Assembly (NCBI GenBank): GCA_019424865.1
Contig: JAHYYS010000046.1
Span: forward strand, 1 to 12,515
Length of the DNA: 12,515 bases
Direction: 5' to 3'
Source: a bacterium
GTDB lineage: Bacteria > Bacillota > Clostridia > Oscillospirales > Oscillospiraceae
The position numbers were made by a program, and so were the translations under genes. The notes below the pieces were generated by a model that searched no databases, was not told where the DNA came from, and saw nothing but the letters and a program-made list of their open reading frames with translations. Shown here piece after piece: positions 1 through 6,877 of this stretch (the first letter of the stretch is position 1; every line of letters begins with the position of its first letter).

Positions 1-62
1 GATACAAGCGATCCGCAGCTTGTGACGACGACATCGAGGACTGTCTTTCGTGCTGTCTTTCT

Positions 63-110
63 CGAAAAAGCGGCTTGTCAATTGATAGAAATTGACAAGC
101 CGCTTTTTCG
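63..110 (-). terminator. Long hairpin terminator of the carrier/amidohydrolase operon; copy 1 of a dispersed hairpin
   Basis: A perfect 21-bp inverted repeat (arms 63-83 and 90-110) with a 6-base loop lies 17 bases after the stop codon of the minus-strand carrier gene. Read on the minus strand the 3' arm carries a run of five T, so it fits an intrinsic terminator. The 17-bp core of the stem, AAAGCGGCTTGTCAATT, is identical to the hairpin at 6305-6344 behind an unrelated operon, and the similarity extends toward the gene side (GTCTC-GGC around 114-122 and 6351-6358). Bases 1-62 upstream hold only a short direct repeat, CTGTCTTTC, at 41-49 and 53-61; I see no gene there. Confidence 0.85.
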
Positions 111-126
111 ACAGTCTCAGGCTGTC

Positions 127-1521
127 TTAATAAATATACACGGAGAGGGCGATGAAAAACACCTGAAGCACCACCATAATCAGGAACAGCGGCGCAATAA
201 ACTTGTACCACTTGTTCAGCGGCACCCCCATCAGTCCGCAGTTCAGGGTGCAGGCGGTGGGCCAGAACATGTCGGAAAACCCGTCGCCGAAGCAGTAGGC
301 CAGCACGGCGGTCTGCCGGCTCAGCCCCACGATGTCGGCCACCGGGGCCATAATGGGCATGGTGATGGTGGCCTGGCTGGAGGAGCCGGTGATGAAGAAG
401 TTGATCACGTTCTGCAAAAACAGCATGCCGATGGCGGAGAGCACCTTGTTGGTGGACCCCAGCAGCTTGGACAGGCCGTACACCACCGTGTCCGAGATCA
501 TGGCGTCCTGCATGGTCAGCAGGATGCCCCGGGTAAAGCCGATAATCAGGATGGAGGACACCACCGACTTGGTGGACTCGATAAAGGTGCTGCAGATCCC
601 GGTGGCCGAATAGCCCCCCACAATACCGGTGATCACCATCATCATCAGGAACATGGCGGCAATCTCGTCGATATACCACCCCAGCCGCATGGTGCCCACC
701 AGCAGCGCGGCAATGGTGACACAGAACAGCGCCAGGCACAGCTTCTGCCGCAGGGTGAAAACGGCGCCCTCATTTTCACTCTGGGTGGGGATCTCAATTT
801 CCAGCGGAACCCCGCAGAGCACCGATTTGGTGGGGTCGGCCTTCACCTTTTTGGCATAGCGCATGACATACCAGATGGACACCGACTGGAAGACAATGAA
901 AATCACAATCCGGTATCCGATGCCCGAGTTGATGGGCACCTCCGCAATCCCCTGGGCAATGCCCACGGAAAAGGGGTTGGTGATGGCGGCGGCAAAGCCG
1001 GTCGCCACCCCCACATAGACCACCGAGCCGCCCACCAGGGCGTCATAGCCCAGGGCAATGCCGATGCCCACAAAGACGGCCACCAGGCCATAGGTCTCCT
1101 CAAAGATGCCCAGCATAGCGCCCAGCAGGCCGAAGATCAGCATGCAGACGGGGATCAGCAGGTGGGTCCTGCCCTTCATCTTCCGCACCAGCAGCTGGAT
1201 GGAGTTGTTCAGGGTCCCGTTTTTGGTGAGCATGTAGACATAGCCATAGGCAAAGACAATCAAAAACAGGATGTCCGCCGCGTCCACATATCCCCGCTGC
1301 AGGGCCAGGAAGATATCAAACACACCGGGCAGCTTCCCTTCGGTGTAGTGGAAGGACTCCGGCACCACCACCATCCGGCCGCTGGCCGGGTCCTCCACCC
1401 GGTCATACTCCCCGGCGGGGATCAGATAGCACATGACCACCACCGCCAACAAAATGATGGTCAGGATCACATAGGTATGCGGCATTTTAAAGCTGGCCAG
1501 CTTCTCCTTCAACCGTCGCAT
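127..1521 (-). CDS. YfcC-family membrane carrier (DcuC/AbgT-like superfamily), distal copy
   Basis: A 464-aa polytopic inner-membrane protein, probably a secondary transporter. It starts with a short basic cytoplasmic segment and the sequence KMPHTYVIL (12-20), then a first membrane helix ending in LIPAGEYDR (33-41), which is typical of the YfcC family. About 11-12 hydrophobic segments follow (roughly 83-98, 121-138, 144-158, 163-180, 203-221, 261-278, 286-303, 319-336, 361-378, 383-400, 441-462). The loop GSSSQATITMPIMAP (379-393) resembles the conserved substrate-binding hairpin loops of this superfamily. The ATG at 1521 is preceded by GAGGGGT on the minus strand, 35 bases after the amidohydrolase stop, so the two genes are cotranscribed. 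It is a clear paralogue of the carrier at 2830-4230. Family members have been linked to dicarboxylates, amino acids or peptides; the substrate here is unknown. Confidence 0.88.
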   Translation of the reverse strand: MRRLKEKLASFKMPHTYVILTIILLAVVVMCYLIPAGEYDRVEDPASGRMVVVPESFHYTEGKLPGVFDIFLALQRGYVDAADILFLIVFAYGYVYMLTKNGTLNNSIQLLVRKMKGRTHLLIPVCMLIFGLLGAMLGIFEETYGLVAVFVGIGIALGYDALVGGSVVYVGVATGFAAAITNPFSVGIAQGIAEVPINSGIGYRIVIFIVFQSVSIWYVMRYAKKVKADPTKSVLCGVPLEIEIPTQSENEGAVFTLRQKLCLALFCVTIAALLVGTMRLGWYIDEIAAMFLMMMVITGIVGGYSATGICSTFIESTKSVVSSILIIGFTRGILLTMQDAMISDTVVYGLSKLLGSTNKVLSAIGMLFLQNVINFFITGSSSQATITMPIMAPVADIVGLSRQTAVLAYCFGDGFSDMFWPTACTLNCGLMGVPLNKWYKFIAPLFLIMVVLQVFFIALSVYIY

Positions 1522-1556
1522 AACCTGTCTACCCCTCTCTTACATTATGGTGCCTT

Positions 1557-2690
1557 TCAGCACATGGCCTTTCCGCCCAGGAAGACCTGCTCCACGTGGG
1601 CCTGATAGGCAAAGGGATGCTGATCCCACACCACGATGTCGGCGTCCAGACCGGCCTTCAGGTCGCCCTTCCGGTCGTCAATGCCCAGCACCTGGGCGGG
1701 GTTGATGGTAACCGCCTTCAGGCCCTCCAGCTCGTCCAGGCCGTCCCGCACCGCCAGAGCGGCATAGACCGGCAGGTAATACAGGGGGGTCACGTCGTGG
1801 TCGGCGGTGATGCACACCTTCACGCCCGCCTTGCTCAGCACGCCGGCGGTCTCATAGGTCTTGTTCCAGGTCTCGTGCTTGGACCGGGGGGTCATGCCCG
1901 GGCCCACAATCACGGGATAGGGGAACTTGGCCAGATAGTCGGCAATGGCGATGCCGTCGGTACCGTGGACCAGCACCAGGTCGATGTCATACTCCTGGGC
2001 GATGCGGATGGCGGTGCAGATATCGTCGGAGCGGTGTGCGTGCATGTGGATGGGCATCTCCTTGTTGATGACCTTCAGCATGTGCTCCATGCCGATGTCC
2101 CTGCGGAACCAGCTGCCGCTCTTCTCCGCCTCCTCCTTGTCGTGGCGGTACTCCAGGGTGTCCTCCAGGCACTTGCGCAGGTGATAGGCCACCCCCATGC
2201 GGGAGGCAAAGCCGTGCTTGGCGGTCTTGGGGTTCTCGCCCACGCTGCACTTCATGGCGGTGTAGCGGCGCAGGATCATCTCGTCGGCCACGGTGCCGCC
2301 CAGGGTAATGGCGGAGGCCACGCCCCCCACCACGCCGTCGCTGCCGGGGCAGACACAGGCGGCGGTGACGCCGGCCCGGATGGAGTCCATCACGGCCCGG
2401 TCAAAGGGGTAGATGCCGTCCAGCACCTCCAGCTCCGGGGTCAGGGCGCCGGAGTAGTCGCAGCAGTCGTCGCCAATGCCGCCCATGCCCTCCTCGCTGA
2501 TGCAGATGTGGCTGTGGGCGTCGATCATGCCGGGCATGACAAACTTGCCGGCGGCGTCAAAGATCTCCTCCCCCCCTTCGGGCTGGATGCGGTCCGCAAC
2601 CTCCTTGATTTTGCTGCCCTCCACCCGGATATCCTTGGGGACGAAGCCGCCCTCCTCAAACACTAATACCTTCCCGTTTTGAATAATCAT
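1557..2690 (-). CDS. Metal-dependent amidohydrolase (imidazolonepropionase-like, COG1228 type)
   Basis: A 377-aa cytosolic hydrolase of the amidohydrolase superfamily. The N-terminal beta-sandwich strand (MIIQNGKVLVFEEGG) is followed by the metal motif DAHSH (57-61, His59 and His61). The barrel then shows HAHRSDD (217-223), VHGTDG (His242) and TADHD (Asp297), the expected order of metal ligands and catalytic Asp. The C-terminal GDLKAGLDADIVVWD returns to the sandwich domain. The reading frame is open upstream to 2753, but the ATG at 2690 is chosen because AAAGGGGC lies just before it and the family starts this way; the upstream stretch falls inside a hairpin. It sits between two YfcC carriers, so it probably hydrolyses an amide, cyclic amide or acylated amino compound that they import. 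The exact substrate cannot be read from sequence. Confidence 0.88.
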   Translation of the reverse strand: MIIQNGKVLVFEEGGFVPKDIRVEGSKIKEVADRIQPEGGEEIFDAAGKFVMPGMIDAHSHICISEEGMGGIGDDCCDYSGALTPELEVLDGIYPFDRAVMDSIRAGVTAACVCPGSDGVVGGVASAITLGGTVADEMILRRYTAMKCSVGENPKTAKHGFASRMGVAYHLRKCLEDTLEYRHDKEEAEKSGSWFRRDIGMEHMLKVINKEMPIHMHAHRSDDICTAIRIAQEYDIDLVLVHGTDGIAIADYLAKFPYPVIVGPGMTPRSKHETWNKTYETAGVLSKAGVKVCITADHDVTPLYYLPVYAALAVRDGLDELEGLKAVTINPAQVLGIDDRKGDLKAGLDADIVVWDQHPFAYQAHVEQVFLGGKAMC

Positions 2691-2720
2691 GGTTCTGCCC
2701 CTTTCTTTGGCTTGACAGCG

Positions 2721-2763
2721 CAATAAGGATATAGAAGGGCCGCGCCCTTCCATACCCTTATTG
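2721..2763 (-). other. Intercistronic RNA hairpin between first carrier and amidohydrolase
   Basis: Arms 2721-2740 and 2744-2763 form a 20-bp stem with a 3-base loop. On the minus-strand transcript all 20 positions pair, 18 Watson-Crick and two G-U; on the plus strand the same two positions would be A-C mismatches. The structure is therefore suited to the operon RNA. There is no T-run after it, so it is not an obvious intrinsic terminator; an RNA-processing or stabilising element that sets relative gene expression is more likely. The rest of the 139-base gap (2691-2829) shows no gene. Confidence 0.7.
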
Positions 2764-2829
2764 TGTCCTATTTGATCTCACAAGGCTGTGGGATTCATAA
2801 ATTCCTTCTTCCTGCTCCGTCCGGCCGGA

Positions 2830-4230
2830 TTAGTAGCCAATCCACACGGCGATGGTCATAAACACAAACTCCAGCACCAGCATCATCAGGAACAGCGGGG
2901 TTACAAAGCGGTACCACTTGTTCAGCGGCACGCCGCCCATCAGGCCGCAGCACAGGGCGCAGGAGGTGGGCCAGAAGCAGTCGGCAAAGCCGTTGCCGAA
3001 CTGATAGGCCAGCACGGCGATCTGCTTGCTCAGTCCCACCAGCTCGGCGGTGGGCGCCATGATGGGCATGGTGATGGTGGCCTGGCTGGTGGAGCCGTTG
3101 ATGAAGAACTTGATGATGTTCTGCAGAATCAGCATGCCATAGGCGGAGACGTATTTACTGGCGCCGTCCAGCAGGGTAACCAGGCCATACACGATGGTGT
3201 CGGTGATGCAGCCCTGCTGCATCAGGATCAGAATGCCCCGGGTAAAGCCCACGATCAGCATGGAGGACACCATGGACTTGGTGGACTCGATGAAGGTTTT
3301 GCAGATCTCCGTGGCGGAGTAGCCGCTGATGATGCCGGCGATGACCATGGCCATCAGGAACAGGGCCGCGATCTCATCCACATACCAGCCCAGCTCCAGC
3401 ACGGAGTAGGTCAAAAAGGCGATGACGCCGAAGAACTCGATAAGGCACAGCTTCTGGCGGGTGGTCATTTTCACTTCATCCAGGCTGTTGATGCTCTTCA
3501 TCTCCACGCTGTCAATGTGGATCCCCTTCACCAGGGAGCGCTCGGGATTGGCCTTGACCCGGCGGGCGTAGTTCATCACATAGAGGATGGCCAGCGCCTC
3601 GAAGGCCACAAAGATCACCCAGCGGAACTCCATGCCGGAGTACAGCTCCACGCCGGCCACGTCCTGGGCCACGGCGATGTTATAGGGGTTGGTGGTGCCG
3701 GCGGCATAGCCGATGGACACGCCCAGGAAGATGATGGCGCCGCCCACGATGGCGTCATACCCCAGGCCCATGAAAATTCCCACGAACACCGGGAACAGCC
3801 CGTATACCTCCTCATAAATGCCCATGGTGGAGCCCAAAACGCCCAGCACCAGCATGGTGATGGGGATCAGCAGCCACACCCGGCTGCCGATTTTCCTGAC
3901 CATGGTGCCCAGTGCCGCGTCCATGGTGCCGTTCTTGGTCAGCACATAGACAAAGCCATAGGCGAAGATAATCAGGAACATAATGTTGGCCGCATCCACA
4001 TAGCCTGCCTGCAGCGCCAGGAACAGGTCGAAAATGCCGGGGGCGTCCACATCAATCTCGTGATAGGAATCCGCCACGACCACCATTCTGCCCGACACGG
4101 GATCCTCCACCCGGTCATACTCGCCGGCGGGGATAATATGGGTCAGGATCAGCATCAGGACCATGATGGAAATCAGGATCACATACGTATGCGGCATTTT
4201 AAATTTGAATTTCTTCTTCTCTTTTTCCAT
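2830..4230 (-). CDS. YfcC-family membrane carrier, promoter-proximal copy
   Basis: A 466-aa polytopic carrier, first gene of the minus-strand operon. It has a lysine-rich cytoplasmic start (MEKEKKKFKFK), then KMPHTYVIL, IIPAGEYDRVEDP and the later loop GSTSQATITMPIMAP, matching the distal carrier motif for motif. The closing segment GLMGGVPLNKWYRF has one extra Gly compared with its paralogue. Two in-frame ATGs are close together (4236 and 4230). The later one is chosen because GAGGAG lies 6 bases before it and directly abuts the earlier one. The frame is open to 4266 but nothing supports initiation there. The two carriers flank the hydrolase and differ mainly in the hydrophilic linkers, so they may handle related but different substrates, or form import and export (exchange) partners; that is inference. 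Confidence 0.88.
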   Translation of the reverse strand: MEKEKKKFKFKMPHTYVILISIMVLMLILTHIIPAGEYDRVEDPVSGRMVVVADSYHEIDVDAPGIFDLFLALQAGYVDAANIMFLIIFAYGFVYVLTKNGTMDAALGTMVRKIGSRVWLLIPITMLVLGVLGSTMGIYEEVYGLFPVFVGIFMGLGYDAIVGGAIIFLGVSIGYAAGTTNPYNIAVAQDVAGVELYSGMEFRWVIFVAFEALAILYVMNYARRVKANPERSLVKGIHIDSVEMKSINSLDEVKMTTRQKLCLIEFFGVIAFLTYSVLELGWYVDEIAALFLMAMVIAGIISGYSATEICKTFIESTKSMVSSMLIVGFTRGILILMQQGCITDTIVYGLVTLLDGASKYVSAYGMLILQNIIKFFINGSTSQATITMPIMAPTAELVGLSKQIAVLAYQFGNGFADCFWPTSCALCCGLMGGVPLNKWYRFVTPLFLMMLVLEFVFMTIAVWIGY

Positions 4231-4309
4231 AGCCATCTCCTCATTTCTTGCTCGGGGCCGGCACACACCCCCGGCCGTATCCCGCCGGGCCCGCCGGCCT
4301 GCTCAACCC

Positions 4310-4336
4310 CTCTGCGGCGCGCGCACCTCCGCAGAG
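4310..4336 (-). other. GC-rich hairpin near the 5' end of the carrier operon leader
   Basis: Arms CTCTGCGG (4310-4317) and CCGCAGAG (4329-4336) form a perfect 8-bp stem with an 11-base loop. It begins about 10 bases after the expected transcript start of the minus-strand operon, whose leader is roughly 115 bases long (4231 to about 4346). It could protect the 5' end of the mRNA. I see no anti-terminator partner and no known riboswitch core. Confidence 0.4.
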
Positions 4337-4353
4337 TGTTAGGAATCTGTTAA

Positions 4354-4384
4354 ATTGTACACCTTCAAGCAACTTGAATGTCAA
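4354..4384 (-). promoter_or_regulatory. MerR-type promoter and operator for the carrier/amidohydrolase operon
   Basis: On the minus strand there is a -35 TTGACA (4384-4379) and a -10 TACAAT (4359-4354) separated by exactly 19 bp. The spacer contains the dyad TTCAAG-N3-CTTGAA (4364-4378). An over-long 19-bp spacer with a central dyad is the hallmark of promoters that MerR-family activators switch on by underwinding DNA. The regulator gene is adjacent and divergent. The expected start of transcription is near 4346. Confidence 0.85.
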
Positions 4385-4402
4385 TGGGAACTATGGTAAA
4401 AT
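4374..4402 (+). promoter_or_regulatory. Promoter of the MerR-family gene, overlapping the operator
   Basis: On the plus strand TTGAAT (4374-4379) and TAAAAT (4397-4402) are separated by 17 bp, a normal sigma-A spacing. The -35 overlaps the right half of the operator dyad, so regulator binding should interfere with this promoter and give negative autoregulation. The transcript start should fall near 4409, shortly before AAGGAGGG at 4421-4428. Confidence 0.65.
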
Positions 4403-4434
4403 GACAAGAAACCAACAAAAAAGGAGGGAACCGG

Positions 4435-5205
4435 GTGGACGACAGCTTCACCATCGGAAAAATTGCGCAGCTGCTGGACATTCCCGCGGCCACCATCCGC
4501 TATTGGGAGGAGCAGGGGCTGTTTTCCGTGAAAAAGGGGCACAACCGCTACCGCCGGTACGACCTGGGCGACCTGATCCGCATTGCCGACGTGGTCTCCC
4601 TGCGGAATCTGGGCATTCCCATCAAGCAGGTAACTCAGTTCCAGGCCTGCACGCTGGACCAGTACCAGCAGTCCCTGCTGGAGCTGGAGCACAAGCTCAA
4701 CGACAAGCTGGCCGCCTATCAGCGCCGCCTCCGCCGCACCCTGCGCCAAAAGCAGTGCGCCGGCGAGGTCCTCCGGCTCCAGACCCAGGAATTCCAGCCC
4801 GAGGAGGTCCCCTTTCAGGCGGTGGCCGCCTTTGACTATCGGGAGCAGGACAAGCTGCTTCAGTACTGCGGCGACCCCACGGTCTATGTGCGCTACTTCG
4901 ACAGCCGGGACCTGTCCACGGAGACCCGCTGCATCATCCTTCCGCCGGACAGCGGGGAGGGACCCCTCTGGACCAGGCCGGAGGGGGGCACCTTCCTCAC
5001 CTTCCTAATCCGGGAGCTGGTACACCACGACTACCGCAGCGACGTGGAGGAAAAGCTGGCTGTGGTCCAGCGCCGGTACCGCACAGGCAAGCTGCTGGCC
5101 CAGTATCTGCTCACCGCCATGGAGGGCGGCGAGCTGACCGATTATTTAAAGGCCTATGTAGAGGTCTGGCCCCTGGATTCCCCAGGCATGGAAGACGCTT
5201 TGTAA
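4435..5205 (+). CDS. MerR-family transcriptional regulator with a C-terminal ligand-binding domain
   Basis: A 256-aa regulator. The winged helix-turn-helix is at 5-70: FTIGKIAQLLDIPAATIRYWEEQGLF, then the wing with RYRRYDLGDLIRI and the second helix pair SLRNLGIPIKQV. A helical linker rich in charged residues (78-118) fits the MerR dimerisation coiled coil. Residues 127-248 form a separate alpha/beta domain that could bind a ligand in the manner of GyrI-like effector domains; this is inference. The start is GTG at 4435, chosen because AAGGAGGG lies 6 bases before it and the HTH begins at once. It is divergent from the carrier operon and its operator lies between them, so it very likely activates that operon in response to the substrate or a product. 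A bidirectional hairpin follows the stop. Confidence 0.92.
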   Translation: MDDSFTIGKIAQLLDIPAATIRYWEEQGLFSVKKGHNRYRRYDLGDLIRIADVVSLRNLGIPIKQVTQFQACTLDQYQQSLLELEHKLNDKLAAYQRRLRRTLRQKQCAGEVLRLQTQEFQPEEVPFQAVAAFDYREQDKLLQYCGDPTVYVRYFDSRDLSTETRCIILPPDSGEGPLWTRPEGGTFLTFLIRELVHHDYRSDVEEKLAVVQRRYRTGKLLAQYLLTAMEGGELTDYLKAYVEVWPLDSPGMEDAL

Positions 5206-5225
5206 CACCCTGAAGCAAAACGAAG

Positions 5226-5264
5226 ACCGGCGGCGTCCCACTGTATCGGTGGGACGCCGCCGGT
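5226..5264. terminator. Terminator shared by the convergent MerR and phosphatase genes
   Basis: Arms 5226-5240 and 5250-5264 form a perfect 15-bp GC-rich stem with a 9-base loop. On the plus strand a TTTTA tail follows, ending the MerR gene. The phosphatase gene ends at 5281 on the other strand, so the same hairpin probably serves both; the minus-strand tail (CTTCGTTTTG) is weaker. Confidence 0.85.
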
Positions 5265-5280
5265 TTTATCCTCCTGCGCT

Positions 5281-6060
5281 TCAGCCCTGGAGGCAGCGCG
5301 CTATCACGTCCTGGGCCAGCTGCCGGGAATTGGCCGCCAGCACGGCGCTTTTCTCCCCCAGCGGCAGGGGCTCCCCCGTCAGGCGGCAGATACAGCCCCC
5401 CGCCTCCGTCAAAATAATCCGGGCCGCGTTGTGGTCCCAGGGGGCGGACTGCATGGCCACAAACAGGTCCGCCTCCCCCGCAGCCAGCGCACACAGCTCC
5501 AGCGCCACAGAGCCCAGGCTGCGCACCCCCCGCACCTCCTGGGCCAGCCGGGCAAGGCCCTCCCGATAGGGGTGGGGCTCCAGAAAGGCCCGGGGCACAC
5601 CGGGCACCGCCAGCAGCATCTGGGAAATCTCCCCCCGGCGGGAGACCTGAATGGGCCTGTCCCCGCACCGGGCACCGCAGCCCGCCCGGGCAGAGTAGAG
5701 AACCTGCCGATCCACATCCAGCACCAGGCCGAAGAGGGGCCTGTCCTGAAGCCAGCACCCGATGGAAACCGCGTAATTGCGGCGCTGATTGACAAAATTT
5801 GTGGTGCCGTCTATGGGATCCAGATACCAGGTGGCGCCGCCGCGGCCGGCGGCCGCGGGGTACTCCTCCCCCACCACCGCGTCCTCCGGAAAGGCCGCAA
5901 AAATCTCCCTGCGGAGAAACTGCTCCGTCTCCCGATCCCAGCGGGTCACCAGATCCTTGGGCCCCGTCTTCTCCCGGATCCCCTCCTCTTCCAGCCGGAC
6001 CTGCCGCAGGGCCGTGCCGGCCTGCTGGATCAGTGCCTGCGCCAGTGCAAACCGCTCCAT
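5281..6060 (-). CDS. Inositol monophosphatase family protein (SuhB-like)
   Basis: A 259-aa Mg-dependent, Li-sensitive-type phosphatase of the inositol monophosphatase/FIG superfamily, cytosolic. Visible motifs: KDLVTRWDRETE (35-46), GEE (64-66), the signature DPIDGTTNF (81-89, Asp81 and Asp84 as metal ligands) and WDHNAA (208-213, Asp209), followed by EAGG. Length is normal for bacterial members (about 250-270). ATG at 6060 has AAGAGGGAGAACC before it. It has its own promoter and lies convergent to the MerR gene, so it is probably not part of either neighbouring operon. Members act on inositol phosphates, related sugar phosphates or 3'-phosphoadenosine nucleotides; the substrate here cannot be assigned. 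Confidence 0.93.
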   Translation of the reverse strand: MERFALAQALIQQAGTALRQVRLEEEGIREKTGPKDLVTRWDRETEQFLRREIFAAFPEDAVVGEEYPAAAGRGGATWYLDPIDGTTNFVNQRRNYAVSIGCWLQDRPLFGLVLDVDRQVLYSARAGCGARCGDRPIQVSRRGEISQMLLAVPGVPRAFLEPHPYREGLARLAQEVRGVRSLGSVALELCALAAGEADLFVAMQSAPWDHNAARIILTEAGGCICRLTGEPLPLGEKSAVLAANSRQLAQDVIARCLQG

Positions 6061-6102
6061 GGTTCTCCCTCTTTTCTATGTTGATATCCATTCGTCTCCT
6101 CT

Positions 6103-6131
6103 ATCTAATCACATCTTCCGTCCCCTGTCAA
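6103..6131 (-). promoter_or_regulatory. Sigma-A-type promoter of the inositol monophosphatase-family gene
   Basis: On the minus strand TTGACA (6131-6126) is followed after 17 bp by TTAGAT (6108-6103); TAGATA one base further gives an 18-bp alternative. It lies 43 bases before the ATG at 6060. Confidence 0.65.
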
Positions 6132-6304
6132 GAAACCGCCCCCTCGCCTGTGCTTCCGCTTCCAAAAAGCTCCTGCCTGTCAGAAGGGTAGGCTGTCCCC
6201 AGGCCACAAAGCCAGATGAAATCCCCTCATTTCCCAGGACATACGCCGGGGGCACGACACCTTTTACGGAATTTTCACCGGCAGTTTCGTTCGCCCGACC
6301 AGAA
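6132..6304. other. Non-coding spacer, no gene seen
   Basis: The gap between the phosphatase start (6060) and the YbjN stop (6362) is about 300 bases. It holds the phosphatase promoter on one side and a terminator hairpin on the other. The middle shows no supported ORF with an RBS, no tRNA-like structure and no further strong inverted repeat by eye. Confidence 0.5.
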
Positions 6305-6344
6305 AAAGCGGCTTGTCAATTTCAAGCAATTGACAAGCCGCTTT
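6305..6344 (-). terminator. Terminator of the peptide/radical SAM/kinase operon; copy 2 of the dispersed hairpin
   Basis: A perfect 17-bp stem (arms 6305-6321 and 6328-6344) with a 6-base loop, 17 bases after the YbjN stop. The minus-strand 3' arm ends in five T, as expected for an intrinsic terminator. Its arms are identical to the core of the hairpin at 63-110, and the loop length is the same while the loop bases differ. Confidence 0.85.
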
Positions 6345-6361
6345 GTTGACCGTCTCCGGCC

Positions 6362-6850
6362 TCAGGCCTCCGCCTGGGCCGCCGCATCCTCCGGGGTGCT
6401 GAAGCCCATGTTCACCGCCAGGAAGCCGTTTCCGTATTTGTTGAACATGGCCACCGGCATGGCAATCAGGTCGTCCACCGCGTCCTCGCCGGGCAGCCCC
6501 TCCCGCACGTTGCAGCTCACCTTATAGCGCACCTCGCCGTCCCGGTGGTCCAGCTCAAAGTTGCCGATGGTCAGGCCATAGTTGGCCCGGGTCAGGTATT
6601 CGCACACCGCCGCCATGCTGTCCTGGTCCGCGCTGATGGGGGACATGCCATAGCTCATCAGCACCCGGCACAGGCTGGGATCGGCGGACTGGGGCCGGAC
6701 GTAGATTAGAATTTCGCAGTTGTTCAGCTTATTTTTCAGGTTAAAGCGGAGGGTAAAGCGCTTTTTCTCCTGGTCATAGCTGTAATGGTACTGATTTTTA
6801 TCCAGCAGGGCCTTGACGCAGGCCACGGCCTGATCCATGGTAACGGTCAT
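6362..6850 (-). CDS. YbjN-domain protein, last gene of the radical SAM/kinase operon
   Basis: A 162-aa cytosolic protein with no signal or membrane segment. The pattern YHYSYDQEKKRFTLRFNL (21-38), then ILIYVRP (47-53), LTRANYGL (86-93), GNFELD (96-101) and GEVRYK (105-110), fits the YbjN domain family. That family has an alpha/beta fold resembling type III secretion chaperones, and its biochemical role is poorly defined. ATG at 6850 has AAGGAG 9 bases before it. It begins 27 bases after the kinase stop on the same strand and is followed by the operon terminator. A chaperone or binding role for the peptide, the maturase or a kinase target is possible but is only inference. Confidence 0.8.
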   Translation of the reverse strand: MTVTMDQAVACVKALLDKNQYHYSYDQEKKRFTLRFNLKNKLNNCEILIYVRPQSADPSLCRVLMSYGMSPISADQDSMAAVCEYLTRANYGLTIGNFELDHRDGEVRYKVSCNVREGLPGEDAVDDLIAMPVAMFNKYGNGFLAVNMGFSTPEDAAAQAEA

Positions 6851-6877
6851 AACACATTTCTCCTTTTTCCCGATTGA

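Noticed and set aside
22..1605. Long plus-strand ORF of 527 codons antisense to the distal carrier
   Set aside because: Rich in His, Gln and Gly with no domain or RBS; it mirrors the codon bias of the real membrane protein on the other strand. The same applies to the plus-strand ORFs at 1596-2666 and 2788-4353.
2721..2763. Intrinsic terminator between carrier and amidohydrolase
   Set aside because: No T-run follows the stem on either strand and the hydrolase has no other clear promoter in the gap.
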